From contig CP075496.1 in assembly GCA_021613535.1 (NCBI GenBank), positions 4,464,001 to 4,528,000 on the forward strand: a DNA stretch of 64,000 nucleotides. The letters are read 5' to 3'. The position numbers were made by a program, and so were the translations under genes. The first letter of the stretch is position 1. Each line of letters begins with the position of its first letter. Shown piece after piece: positions 1 through 12,548 of the stretch. A model generated the notes under the pieces. The model had not been told where the DNA came from and made no database searches. It was given only the letters and a program-made list of their open reading frames with translations. Origin of the DNA: Adineta vaga. Its lineage: Eukaryota > Rotifera.

Positions 1-68
1 TTAATCACTAGTCTTTCGAATTATAAAAGACGTGTAGTTAATCGATTAAATGATCAAATATATTATAC

Positions 69-700
69 CTTTTATGATATATGCATAAGCATGGTAATCG
101 AGCAATCTTTTGTCCTATTAATAAATCATCAAGGCAGATGACACATTCACCTTTATCCTCCGTTAATGTATCTTCTAAAAAAAATGAGAAAAGATTTCGA
201 GATACTTCCTTTTTTTCAACATCAACAAACAAACCATTATAATCTATTCGTGGTTTCGATAAACATTTCATAATATGTTTATCAAATGAATCACTTGGAA
301 TAGTTTTGTGACATACAGGACAAGAAACATCACGAAGAGCAATTATAAAATGTTGCAAACGTCGGTGAGCTTGCGGAGAATCATCTTCAGAACTAGCATC
401 ATCTGATTCATGTTCAAGTCCAACGTAACGTAATAAATTTATATTAAATGCTGTCGTTCCTAATGGATCAATATTCGTAGATGTTGTACGATGTCGAGTA
501 TTTGTTGTCGCATTATTACCGAATAATCCATGCGAGGTATGATGACCACTACTAGAACGATGACGATGTCCAATTGAATTTTGCTGTTGTTGATAAGAAC
601 GATTTGTACGTGTATGAGGTAAATTTGTTGCTGTATTTGAAGCAGCTGCTGTCGATGATGAGGATGCCGATGATGGCGGAGTTGTTAAACGACCACCCAT
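69..700 (-). CDS. ZNRF2: ZNRF1/2-like E3 ubiquitin ligase (3' end missing)
   Basis: RING-type E3 ubiquitin ligase of the ZNRF1/ZNRF2 family, which act on endosomal and plasma-membrane targets. The protein starts MGG, a likely N-myristoylation site as in vertebrate ZNRFs. It continues with a long Ser/Thr/Asn/His-rich disordered stretch, a zinc finger (CPVCHKTIPSD, then a His and a MKCLSKPR motif) and the first half of a C3H2C3/C3HC4 RING (ECVICLDDLL, RLPCLCIYHK). The exon stops after YHK at a GT donor (position 68 on the minus strand). The expected last RING ligands and the tail ending in a Pro-His-Pro-like motif are not in the window, so the final exon must lie beyond position 1. ZNRF1 versus ZNRF2 cannot be decided. 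Seen: domains and donor. Known: family role. Confidence 0.88.
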
Positions 701-1094
701 TTATATATATATATATATGAACAATATAAGAAGTTCTTGTTTAAAAATAAAAAAAGGAAATAACTAATTCAAACAGAAATAATATCAACGAATCATAACT
801 ATCGATACATCTAAAGTAAAGAAAAATATCAATGCTAGGATCAAAGTATTCTATTTACTAGTTTAATTATCGTTCGACTGTCATATTAGATAACTAATAA
901 GAAGAGAAGAGAAGAGAAGAAAAATGACAAACAATCAACAATAAACATCATACGTCGATCCATTCTATACCTCATAAATATGTGTCGACATCGTATCGAC
1001 ATTTCATTGGTTAATTCATTTTAATGTGTATTCAACACATTTTCTTGTTCTCTCTCTCTCGTTTGTCAAAAAATGAATTAATTTTGATTAAATA
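701..1094. other. Divergent intergenic region (ZNRF / hydrolase)
   Basis: About 390 bases between two divergent start codons, presumably holding both promoters. It contains a TA dinucleotide run right upstream of the ZNRF start (about 703-718), a GAGAA-type repeat near 901-921 and a CT-rich tract near 1049-1060. No gene is supported here. Confidence 0.6.
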
Positions 1095-2508
1095 ATGAAT
1101 CCAAGAATTAGTCTTGATTCAAATAAAGAACCTTTACTTTCTGATAGAATGAATACATATCAACGAAATTTCCATTTTCTTAAACTGTATTTTCGGTCTT
1201 GTATACGTCGTCATTTAAACTCGTTAATTATTGCTTGTTTATTATCAAGTTTATGTTTTTTAATTCTATTTTATTTCAAAAATCAAACTGTCTTCAATTT
1301 ATTTACTTATTTATTTTCATGGATACCTTTTTATCGTAAATTCTCGCCGAAAACAGATACTTCACCTTTCAATGTACGAAAAAGATCTGGCTTATCAATT
1401 TATGATCAACAAATAATTTATAACGATTATGATTACCTACATAATAGTACATTGACTTTTGAAAAACGAATTTATTCCACTAATATTGAAATTTTATTTC
1501 GTTTACCAAAGAAAGTTTCTCCTTCAGCTTTATTATTAATCTTCCATGGATGTAGTCGTTCAGCAAATGATTGGTTTTCAACGATTGAACGTCAACGTAT
1601 TATTGGTGCTGCACTCGATCTTGGCTATGGTTGTCTGGCATTTCAATCCACAGATGCTTTTTCACATTGTTGGTCAAATGAATTTGATCTATCAAATAAT
1701 CCTGATGTTCAAATGGTATGGAATGGACTTGATGGATTCTATAAAGAATATCCTAAACTAAGTGAATAGAAAAAACTATATTTTCGATATTTTTACGTCG
1801 TTTTATAATAAAATTTCATTCTTTTAAGAGTTATTACCGCGTTTTACATTTGGTGCGTCGAGTGGCGGAATGTTTTCAAGTATATTTGCAATAAATTCAC
1901 GTCATAAAATTCAAGGTCAAATCATATTCATATCTATTGTTCATCCCGAATTATTAGAATCACATGTTAGAAAAGGAACTTATCCACCAACAGCTTGGAT
2001 ATACGTATGTCGAACACTGAAGATGTTTGTTTTCCATATCGAATTTCATTTTTGTCTATTACAGATGACACGTGATACGGAATTTGCTTCTCAATCACGT
2101 ATCAATGAATCAATGAAACATTTTGCCGAACAAAATATTCCACATAAAAGTTATGCAATTGAACCGATCCAAGTAACTTCAACAATTTTTCATGAACGAA
2201 TTCCAACGCTAACAAGAGAAACTTCGCAATATATTTTCGAATGCTTACAACAAAACAATTGGTTAGATTCAGAAAATTATCTCAAACATAATCCACGACG
2301 TCGAAATACATGGCCAGACTTTTTATTACTAACAGTCAATAAAACACATACAAATTCAAATATTTTCGAGAATCTCAATGCGCATAAAAAGATTCTTCCA
2401 GATTTTTTCAATACAATTTATGGTGAACATGAAATTAGTTTTGAACGATCATTTGAAGCTTTACAATGGCATCAACAAATCTACAAAATGAAAAATAATT
2501 CAACTTAA
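1095..2508 (+). CDS. Membrane-anchored alpha/beta hydrolase-like protein
   Basis: Three exons (1095-1761, 1829-2004, 2065-2508; introns 67 and 60 bp) give 428 residues. A cytosolic N-terminus of about 40 residues is followed by one hydrophobic segment (about residues 43-62), which suggests a type II membrane protein. The rest looks like an alpha/beta hydrolase: an oxyanion-type strand-loop LLIFHGCSRSANDW (about 149-162) and a nucleophile elbow FGASSGG just after the first intron, with Ser in G-x-S-x-G. The acid and His of the triad are not obvious; a His near the C-terminus (LQWHQQ) is a candidate. The substrate is unknown. Glycerol kinase starts 164 bp downstream on the same strand. Confidence 0.72.
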
Positions 2509-2672
2509 TAAATTTGTTTTTCTTTCTGTGATAAATATTTCTCTTCGTCTCTGCATATTTTCTTTGTCCAATCGAAATACATACACTTGTCAAAAAAATG
2601 TCAATATTTAATCTCATACTAATCTTTCTTTAGTATTTTCTCTTCAGTTTGTTTTTATAGATACACGTACTC

Positions 2673-5308
2673 ATGCCTCATAAAAAAGCAAAGAATCAAT
2701 CGAACAATTTCGTTGGCGCTATTGATCAAGGAACCTCATCATCTCGTTTTCTTGTAGGTGTTTTTCTGTTTATCTAAACTGTTAATGATTAGTATTTCAT
2801 CTTGAAAAGATTTTTGATGCATCGAATCTCGAATTGGTTACCTTCCATCAAGAAACAATAAATATTCGAACGCCACGTCCAGGTTGGGTAGAACAAGATC
2901 CAAATGAAATTCTTGAAAAAACAATTCGATGTATGGAAAAAGCCGTTCAACAATTCGAAGAACTTGGACATAAGAAATCAGATATTAAAGGTAGATTTCT
3001 AAACAAAGGAAAACGATTCCATTCTATTCTATTATTTACATAGCGATTGGTGTCACAAATCAACGTGAAACAACTATTTTATGGGATAAAGAAACAGGGA
3101 AAGTTTTATACAATGCTCTTGTTTGGTTAGATGCACGTACACAAGAAACAGTGGATTTCTTATTGAAACAATACAATAAACGTCAAGATTGTCTTCAAGT
3201 TTGTTCAATTAGGAACTTCATTTCGAATAAATATAGAATTCTTTTAGGAACAATGTGGTTTACCAATTTCAACGTATTTCTCGGCATTAAAAATTCGATG
3301 GTTAATTGATAATAGTGATGAAGTGAGAAAAGCAATCGACGCAAAACGATGCATGTTTGGCACGGTTGATAGCTGGTTACTTTATGTAATTAACTTGGAA
3401 AAATCTTTTTGTCTAACAAAAAAAATATCTTATTAATATCTAAATTAGAATTTGCTTTCCGATGACAAAAATACTGTGCATGTGACCGATGTGACAAATG
3501 CTAGCCGTAAGAAAAACAAAAAAAAACTAATTTCCTAATGGATATTTTGATTGTGCATGATTATTCTACAGAATTTAAATCATTCAGATTCGATTTATTT
3601 GAAACATATTTCATTCTTTGATTAGGAACAATGCTGATGAATATTCGTACTTTAAAATGGGATACTCATCTTTGTCAGTAGGTTATATTTTTCAAAAACA
3701 AAACAGATTGAATAAATGCGATCATTCAATTTGAATAGTTTCTTCAGTATTCCTGAACATATTTTACCAGAGATCAAATCGTCATCAACTATTTTTGGTT
3801 ATATTAACAAAGGTATCCTTCAAGGTGTGCCCGTCGGAGCTGTAAGATTTTGATATTTAATTCTTCTATCTTTTTTTAGTAAGATACATTTTAGGTACTT
3901 GGTGATCAACAAGCTGCACTTGTTGGCCAACAATGTTGGAGTAAAGGAACAGCAAAGAGCACGTAAGTGTTTTGTTTTATTCTTCAGAAAAAAAGCAATA
4001 CTTGTTTCTATTTTTAGATATGGTATGTGCTGATAAAAATGACAAGTTTATGAATATGTATTTGCTTTTTAATCGATTAGGTACTGGTTGTTTTATTCTA
4101 TATAATACAGGAAATGATTTAGCATATTCTCGAAATGGCTTGCTAACAACTGTGGCATATAAATGGAATGATGACGATGCTGTTTATGCTCTCGAAGTGC
4201 GTAAGGAGAGGGGGCGGGAGTTTAGAAAAGAACGTCAAATATAGTACACAATGAAGTTATAGTATAGGCTTCAATGAAAAAAAGAACACGAATTTTTGTA
4301 AACATAGGGTTCGATTGCTATTGCTGGTGAATGTATCAAATGGCTACGTGATAATCTCGGATTGATACCTAATTCTGAAAGCACTGGTTTGTTCATAAAT
4401 TCAAGTAGAAAAAACAATAAACATTTTTTTTCTCTTTTCTTTTCATTAGAAGCGATAGCCGCTTCTGTAAAAGATACTGGTGGCGTTTATTTTGTTCCTG
4501 CATTTTCCGGTTTATTCGCTCCATATTGGAGATCGGATGCACGAGGTAAACATTTCAAATAAAGATTTCCACTATACAGAAATGTATCTATCACTCAAAA
4601 GGTCTCATTATGGGAATGACACAGTATACAACTAAAGCACATATCGTTCGGGCAGCTCTCGAAGGTATTTGCTATCAAACACGTGAAGTGAGATATTTTC
4701 ATTTATTTCTTTTTCCGATCTAATATTTTCTATGATAATTGAATTAGATCATTGACGCCATGTATGACGATAGTGGTGTTCGACTTTCAAAATTAAAAGT
4801 CGATGGAGGAATGGCAAATAATAAACTTTTTCTCCAAATGCTTGCTAACATTGTTGGATTGGATGTTTCAGCACCGAGTTTATTTGAAACAACAGCATTA
4901 GGTGTGGCACTTGCTGCCGGAAAAGCAAAAGGAATTGATCTATTTCAATTAGAAGATGAGAATGAAATTGAAACTAAAATGAGTTCATATACTCCACGAA
5001 TACAAGGCAAAGGTGAGAAAATAAATAGACTAGTCTAATTCAATTTTATATGATTACTACTTGTCTAGAGCGTGAAGAATATTTTGCTGCTTGGAAAAAA
5101 GCTGTTATAAAAAGTTTCGAACGTTTTACACCCCCATTTAATGTTGAAAATAAAGGTAAGATATTACTAAAAATATCTTTCTATTTAATCATTTGAATTT
5201 CAAGGTATCGAAGGAGAAAAAACTCATCTATCATCAAGAACAATTGCATGGATGACAATGACAAGTTTGTTTGGTATTCTATTGTATATGAGTTCTCATC
5301 ATCATTGA
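2673..5308 (+). CDS. GK: Glycerol kinase, C-terminally anchored
   Basis: ATP:glycerol 3-phosphotransferase of the FGGY family; it makes glycerol-3-phosphate for glycolysis and lipid synthesis. Sixteen exons sum to 557 residues, close to human GK. Visible motifs: [15 protein letters not shown] (phosphate loop), [52 protein letters not shown] and VDGGMANN. The last exon encodes a hydrophobic tail ([14 protein letters not shown]) before SSHHH and the stop, like the tail that binds mammalian GK to the mitochondrial outer membrane. The reading frame across the STYGTG motif needs a 5-nt microexon (see separate entry). A TTTTTATAG splice-acceptor-like sequence sits 12 bases before the ATG and may be a trans-splice site. 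Confidence 0.95.
4018..4022 (+). other. 5-nt microexon of glycerol kinase
   Basis: Bases ATATG lie between two normal-sized introns (3963-4017 and 4023-4080), each with GT and AG ends. Joining them gives Ser-Thr-Tyr-Gly-Thr-Gly-Cys, a highly conserved FGGY motif. Skipping them puts the next exon out of frame. Exon lengths around it (68 + 5 + 116 = 189) confirm the phase. Confidence 0.8.
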
Positions 5309-7060
5309 TCATCTTCATCCAATTTATTTTCCATGTTTGTAATACCAATCAACTTCCAGTATTACTCATTCCATATACACTTGCATTTTTGTTTTCCTGG
5401 TGTTCCTTTTTTTATGATTTGCTTTTCTGTATTTTTAGTTAGTTATTTTTCTTTATATGGTTTTATTTTTGGGGTGCATTGTGATACATACATCGTCTTT
5501 TTCTTTAGAATGATTAAAGACCTGATAAAAAATAGTGAAATATCATGTTATTTTCGATTAGCATATGATCTTTAGTGCTTTTACCTTCAAAATAAGAATT
5601 AATGAATATTTGACACGAATCATATGTCGGATTTTGATTGAATCGAAATAGATTTCCGTTTTGATTAGATGATGTTTCATAGAAAGTTATATGATTTCTA
5701 ACATACCGGAAATTTCATTCGTTCCTATTCTAGGTATCAAATCTATGAATAAGATCATATTGATCGGAAAAATCAGAATAATATTGACGAGATAATAGTT
5801 GTTCAAGATAAATCTTTTCCAATAAGGAACTACTTAGACAGCAAAATGATAAGAACTTCTCTTTTATGTTCAATTGCGCTGTTCTTCTTTGTTATACTAA
5901 TGGATGCGCAAGAAGACTGGCGTTTCTTTATATAACTACGTCAGTGTTGTTGTACTATTTTTGCTTTTCTGATTGTTAGATGAAATGAAGAAAACAAATG
6001 AGAAGGAGAATGAAGGGAAAAGAAAGATGTTATTGTCGGTAGAGAAGAAAGCGAACAGGTTATATATTCATGGTTCCTTTTCTTTGAAGGTAGTTGGTCG
6101 AGGAGAAGAAGAAGAAATGACTAAAATTGTAATAATCCATTCTTCTTTCCAAAACAAAACAGACTGATAGAATTGTTTATTGAATAAAAATATTTTCTAG
6201 AAAATTCAACATGCACAATAAATACCGTACGTTGTTTTGTATCTATTTTGTTATATATATATATATTGATAGATAAATACTTTGCATCTTTTTTAATAGA
6301 TATTCAACTTGTTGTGGTAATAAGTTAATCAAGATATGATCATCTTTTGTATGAAAGTTAGGAGTTTTTGCATGCACGCATGCATTCTCTATTTGATCCT
6401 TGCAATTAGTTTCAATGAATTTTCTCATAGAAATACTTTTAAGATCAGTATCAAGGTATGAGATTGAGTTCTTTTACTTGTGTAGGCATTTTATCTGGAA
6501 GATTAAGTGAAAGATGAGCATCTTATTTTGTCCATGAAACTCATTAATATAAGAGCATTAAGACATATTTTAGGTCTGAAAGGCAGTCTCTTATTTTCTG
6601 CACTAAAATAATCATATTAGATAATATGAGAACCATGTTAGAAGAAACATGCTTCTATTAAAGAAAATATGAGTAGGAACAATAGACAAAGAAGCTGTAT
6701 TGTCTTTTGTTGATATAGATGATAAAATTCTATTGTTTTGTTTTGAGACAAAAAGATCTTTATGAGAGACATTTAAAAAACGATGATGCCCAATCAGTAC
6801 ATTGGAAATCTATGCACATGCGTGCTCATACATATAGAGAGCGAATACAAGTTAAGCGCGTGTCACGAAACTAGAAAGCCGGGAGGAACTCCGGATGCCG
6901 TTCCATCATCTTCATTATCTGTGTCAGGATTGTTCTATAGACATGTTAGAAGATTTTCTTCTCTTGAATATTTCTCGACAACAAGAATGGCAAAGAATTT
7001 ATTTCTCTACTTTCATTTCATAGATAAAGCGTACATTTTTAGATTATTGAATACAAAAGA
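5309..7060. other. Intergenic region after glycerol kinase
   Basis: About 1.75 kb with no supported gene. Short open frames (for example 5973-6167 and 6783-7085) show no recognisable domain, no splice continuity and unremarkable composition. The region is AT-rich and probably holds the GK 3' UTR and the promoter of the next gene. Confidence 0.5.
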
Positions 7061-8202
7061 ATGCTCGGTCATATCCTCAAAATAACATTATCTTTCAGTG
7101 CTTTATTCTTGTTCATTACCCTTTTTTGGCAATGTTCAATCGCCGATGCTTTACCGGTAATTCTTTTTTTTTCTTCTCTGAATATAGTTAGAAAGTTTTG
7201 ATGCTCGATTTAGTTTCATTTTTAACTAAATCATTAATACATGACATTACGCATGGATATTTATCTTCCTAGGCAAATAATTCATGGTTGTTTTGTCTAC
7301 GATTTATAATTGACATATAGAGTATAATATGTTTTCATCTGCTGATATAGAAGAAGAACACTGCTCTATATTTTTCCATTATTTTCTTTCAAACTTTTAA
7401 CAAACACAGAATGAAAAAATTTTGATTCGCAATTTCTTGAATATATTTAGTTTTATGTTCATTTCTCTTTTTTCTTAAAAAAGAACCCAAATGGAAGCAT
7501 ATCGACCTTAAGACTGATTTTACCATGAGTAATAGGCTTTTTAATATAACCCTATCTATTAACTTGATTACTTTCTCTATTATGAAGCAAGAAAAAAGTC
7601 TAATAGGAAATTCTAAATGACAAATTCTATTACCAATTTGATTATCAATATTAAGGAAATGTGTGTGCATAGTGATATTGAATATTTTTTTTGTTGTTGT
7701 TGCTGTTTAGGTTCTGGTAACTGATGACAATATGGGTAAATCCATTGATGATGTATCACATTTGTTCACTAACAATATTCATACGGGTGCGCCTGTTATA
7801 AAACGCTTTTTGCACACGACAGTCGATCAACCTTGGTTGATCGATCGTCAGCCTATTTCTTCACAGCAGCATTATTTTAAAAAAAAATCTCCTTTAAATA
7901 AAAAAAAATCTTCATCAAATCTTTTTCGATCAACAGGCACATACAATAAAAATCTTCGAGCTGCCAAACGAATGAAAGCAGCATTAGACAATCGTCTCAA
8001 ACGTTTCCGTATGCTTGATCAAGATGAATTTCAAGAAATGCTCAAATCATTAAGTCAACAAACAACTGAAGATCAATCCAAAGCATCAAACGGTATGGAT
8101 GCTATCGGTGGTATGCAACTTGCAAGTAAGTTTGCTTGATTTTATCTCATTGTTTGTTAAATTTCTCAATCATATTCTTTAGACTACTGGTCATCTGCAT
8201 AA
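7061..8202 (+). CDS. Putative secreted peptide precursor
   Basis: Not recognised as a known family. A three-exon model (7061-7156, 7711-8125, 8183-8202) gives 176 residues. Exon 1 is a clean signal peptide: short Lys-containing start, hydrophobic core LSFSALFLFITLFW, and small residues IADA near the likely cleavage point. The mature part has several basic cleavage-type sites (IKR, KKK twice, AKR, LKR), a Ser/Lys-rich linker and a predicted amphipathic helix (about residues 98-130) with many Arg/Lys, Asp/Glu and Leu/Met. It ends in NYWSSA after the last short exon. The layout resembles a neuropeptide or hormone prohormone, but there are no Gly-amidation repeats. The first intron (554 bp) is unusually long here, so exon 1 is the least certain part. 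Confidence 0.55.
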
Positions 8203-9212
8203 AAGACGATGAAATTTCCGCATCGAACAAATTTTCTCTCTTTCAATGTTAATTTTGATTTAAAGAATACTATTTGAATGATCAACACATGATCGGCCTG
8301 AGTTCTGTTGCGATTTCTACTAAACAGTAAAGAAATAGAGAAAATAAAGAAAAATCGATATTACTTTTTCTTTTCATTCATTGGCATAAAATAAAATTCC
8401 CTGGATCTATATTTGATTGGCTTCTTTCGATAATCATGAATATGAACAAAGTTAGAAACTGGAAAATAATTCAAATATTCGTGGGTTATGACATTGTGAT
8501 ATAGAATGTATTATCGACGGAAGAGTATGATGAATGGTTTTTATCAGGAAACTCATTTTTATTATGTAAATAATTAAGATGAAAATGAGTTTCCTTCATG
8601 AGCTTCATTGAAGAGAAATCAAATCATTATTGCTTACAGTCAATTGTTAAAATCTCGAAGCAATAAATCCTCGATTTTTCTGCATTTGAATTTGATCAAG
8701 TGAAAAATGAATATTTATTTCCGTACTGATGGAAATCAGTACTCATTGAACAGAGACTTATTTATTTATGTGTCAAGTTGAGTTCATCAATGATAATATA
8801 AAAGCAATGAGAAGAGAGAAAAAAAAGACAAATGTTCGAAAGAAAAATCTCAAGAAAATTTGTCGATTTAATCAACATTGTGAGTGGTATGACATACCAC
8901 AGGGAAATAAGAATACTTTTTGCTCCAACCATTCTATTAATTTTTGATTATTTGTCAATGTCTTTTTTCATTTTACTTCGATTCAAACATATTTCCTTAA
9001 GGTATCACAACGATCAGATACTACTATGTATACAAGTGAAATATTCACTATAAAGATCATTCTTCGTGGTACAAAAACTTCAATTGTCATTACAATATCC
9101 TTATCAAAATGAGATTTTCATTTGGTAGTGAAACTCAGTTTAATATAAAAGACAAAATAAATCAAATCACATACAGACACGCACACGGAAAAATGTGTTT
9201 ACACGAATGGGT
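8203..9212. other. Convergent intergenic region
   Basis: About 1 kb between the 3' ends of the peptide-precursor gene (+) and the acyl-CoA synthetase (-). No gene is supported. It contains a perfect 14-bp inverted repeat (8546-8595), listed separately. Confidence 0.55.
8546..8595. repeat. Perfect 14-bp inverted repeat, 22-nt loop
   Basis: Arms AGGAAACTCATTTT (8546-8559) and AAAATGAGTTTCCT (8582-8595) are exact reverse complements around a 22-nt AT-rich loop. It lies about 340 bases past the stop of the peptide-precursor gene, so it could form a 3' UTR hairpin. Confidence 0.8.
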
Positions 9213-11417
9213 CTAATTAGACGAATCATCCATTTTTTTGTATAAACTATTGAAAACTTCTTTGTATTTCTTTTCAACTGCGAATCTTCGCGATTTAAAT
9301 GTTGGAGTTAGAAGACCATTTTCAATTGTAAATGGTTCTTGGATAAATTCAATTGCTTTAACTTGTTCAAAGGACATTAAACCACGTTTTTTACCTTCTC
9401 GAGTCATATCATCTAAAACAATTTCTTTTAATTTTTCGTCGGCATCTACTTGACTACTATTTCCATGACTTTCCTTCCATTTTCGAACATAATCATCATT
9501 GAGAACAACAACAGCAACAGGAAAATTTTTGTAGGAATCACCATAAACAAATATCTGAGAAACAAATTGACTACGGGAATAGGCATCTTCAATTTTTTCT
9601 GGTGCTATATATTCACCTTGACTTAACTAAAACGATAACGAAATCAAACGTTTTTCTTCCTGAAAATCAAGTCAACTTACTTTATACATGTTCTTCTTTC
9701 GATCGATAATTTTCATTGTATTATCTGGTGTCCAGCGGCCAATATCACCAGTGTGTAACCAACCTTCATCATCAACAACTTCTTTTGTTTTAGCTTCTTC
9801 TTTCAAATATCCACTAAAAACAGCTCGACTACGAATACAAATTTCTCCAACACGATCTTTTGCATAGTATTCTTTTTCAGGTACATCAACTAATTTAATA
9901 TGATTAAATGAAGTTGGAATACCGGTTTCACCTGATTCTATATCATGTAATGTTTGCCAACATCCAATAACACATTCTGTTTGTCCATAGGCTTCAATGA
10001 AAAAGCAAGAGAATGCTGCTCGGGCAAATTGACAAACTTCAGCGGATAAAGGTGCACTTGATGAAATAACACGTCGGACTTGTCCACCAAATTGTTTACG
10101 AACTTTGTCAAATAATAATTTATCCCAGAGAGTATCTTGAGCAAAATCACCTCGTCTTATTAAAGCAAGTTTACCACTAACAGCTAGGCGAAATAAAATT
10201 CGACCTGGTAAACCTTTTTTACGAATTTCTCCTCGAACTTTATCATATAATTTGTTCAATAAACGTGGCACAATTGATAACATCGTTGGTCGAAAATCTC
10301 GAAAATCATCTAATAATTTGTCAACTTTTCCTTGCCAAAAGCCGACTTCTCCGCCTAAATAATTAATTGCAACAACTGTTCCACAACCAAACATATGTGC
10401 CATTGGAAGAAAATTCAGCGCCCGAGGTACTTCATTTTTTCCCAAGGATTCTAAATCAATTGCCTTAGCACAACCAAACATTGCACAAATGAAATTTTCA
10501 TGTGTAATAATACAACCTAAAACGAAGAAGTTTTTCACAAAGATGTTCTTTTCTTTTATGTATCAATTACCTTTCGGTTCTCCTGTACTTCCACTTGTAT
10601 ACATAATTAAAGCTTTGTCGTCTGGTTTTGGTGGATTAAAATCAATTATATTGTTTCGACCAAGTTCTCTTAGTTTTTCATATGTCATCAATGTAAGATT
10701 TTTTTCTTCAGCTGCTTTTAATAATTCCGCTGTTGGTTCAACACATGCAATAATTGTTCTCAATGCTAATGTGTCATCTTTCCAATCAATTAAATTACGT
10801 ACACGTGTCAAATCATCTGCAAAGATTAATTCAACTTCAGCATGTTTAATGATAAATCGTACACCATCACGACCAAGTGAATCATAAATGCCAACGGGTA
10901 CCATTGAAAATGGCCAACAAGAATACACAGATAATGCATAATTAACTGACGCTGATCCGTAGATACCAATAAATGTTGTATTCGATGCTTTAAGACCTAG
11001 TTGAGAAATGCCACTGCCTGTTTCTTTGATTATTTGAAAGACTTCTCTATAATCGAAAGTAAATGTACAATCAAATGTTTTCAATTTATTTATAGATTTA
11101 TCTTACTTAAAACTGTATGATTTGAATGGTTCATCGGATGATGTTCGATATGAAAATTGTGGACGATCACCACCGATTCTTAATCCTCGTAAGAAAACAT
11201 CATATAATGTTTGTACACCAACGGAATCGAAATCTTGTAATTTATCAGTATGATCAGGATGAGCATAGATATGTTCTTTTGTGTCGACTTCTACGGCACC
11301 TTTCTTTTTGACTGGTTTTGTAAAAAGAATTGTAAAAATTTTTGTCGTAGAGTTTAGCAGCAAACTAAAAATAATCACTAGACCAGTGATTACAGTAGTG
11401 AAGATTAGCGACGGCAT
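9213..11417 (-). CDS. ACSL: Long-chain-fatty-acid-CoA ligase
   Basis: Activates long-chain fatty acids to acyl-CoA (via acyl-AMP) for lipid synthesis and beta-oxidation; family members sit on ER or outer mitochondrial membranes. Four exons (11417-11107, 11046-10571, 10516-9681, 9626-9213) give 678 residues, normal for ACSL. An N-terminal membrane segment spans about residues 5-22. AMP-binding motif MYTSGSTGEPKG, then LPMAHMFG, the DEGWLHTGD motif and IDRKKNMYK before the last exon, which begins LSQGEYIAPEKIE. Introns are 54-59 bp. The motifs fit the ACSL1/5/6 or ACSL3/4 groups; the subgroup is not resolved. The start ATG directly precedes the membrane anchor. Confidence 0.95.
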
Positions 11418-12548
11418 AAATGTACTATTAAGAAAAAGAAAGAAAGAAATAATCGTTAGAAAAATACATTTTTATAATCACCTAACAATAATGACTCGAA
11501 AATGAAATCTGTCTGCTTGTATATTGTTTTGTTTTCTTTACAATGTTTGATTAAATATAGCAAAAATATCTTTATGTATATACTAAAGTATAGGAAAGAG
11601 ATAATAATTTAAAAGATACGTAAACGACATTCTTTCTTCATTTTTTCTCATCTTTGCTTCAAAGAAAAGATAAATAACAAACGAGTACATGAATTTATAT
11701 CACAACATACATAGAACATAAAAAGCACTTGAAAAAGAAAAAGAAATCTAATAGATCTTTTCATAATCTTTATTTGTTATTCGAAAAGAAAAATAGACTG
11801 TTTTTTTGTTTAGATCTAACAATTCTATCAAAATAGGTTAAATTTAAAAGAAGAAACTATTGATGAGAAGATGACCTATTTTTTCGAATTTGTTTAGTCT
11901 TATATATATATATATCATTTAAATATTTACTCTCCAATGAAGAATAAGATAAAGAAATAATCTGTAAAATATACATCGTACGATTTTTTTTTATAGAAAA
12001 CCTATTAGATTTCATTACATTCTAAGCTAGTGATCGAAATTCGTCTAAATAAATAGATATTGAGAAAGACACAATATTAATAAGAAGCAATGAAGATTTT
12101 TATGATGTTAATAGTGATATGAGTAGATTTGAATGTGAATTATTTAAATAATTCAATATTCACTTTTCCAATTTAGAAGAAACTGATGTAGTCTAAAAGA
12201 TAAGATAGAATTTACATGATTTAATGAAAAAAATACGATATTTGTTCTGTAATTGTTAGTAACAATTGAAAAAGATGAAATCTAAGTTTCAACGACAAAA
12301 CCTCAAACTACTTGTAGAATAAATCTATCAAATATGTGTAACCATATCAATGGTCTACCGAAATACAACATGACTAAATCTTTGTTTTTTGAGAGATCTT
12401 CAATTCAAGGTTACATGAGTGTTCATTTCCGTTCTAATATCATTATTCTATACACATTGTAAATTATTTACGTTTTTTTCTCACTCAACATTCATCTGTA
12501 TGTAAACAATTAGAAAAGTAATCTTATCGTTGTTTTTTTTCCTTTACT
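11418..12548. other. Intergenic region
   Basis: About 1.1 kb, strongly AT-rich, upstream of the acyl-CoA synthetase start and downstream of the orphan membrane protein. No gene, RNA or clear repeat is supported, apart from a short TA run near 11902-11914. Confidence 0.5.

Noticed and set aside
6783-7085. 100-codon frame containing a Cys/His-rich start
   Set aside because: No signal peptide, domain or continuation; it overlaps the signal-peptide exon of the next gene in another frame.
9238-10887. Plus-strand open frames inside the acyl-CoA synthetase gene
   Set aside because: Antisense shadows of a strongly supported minus-strand coding region.
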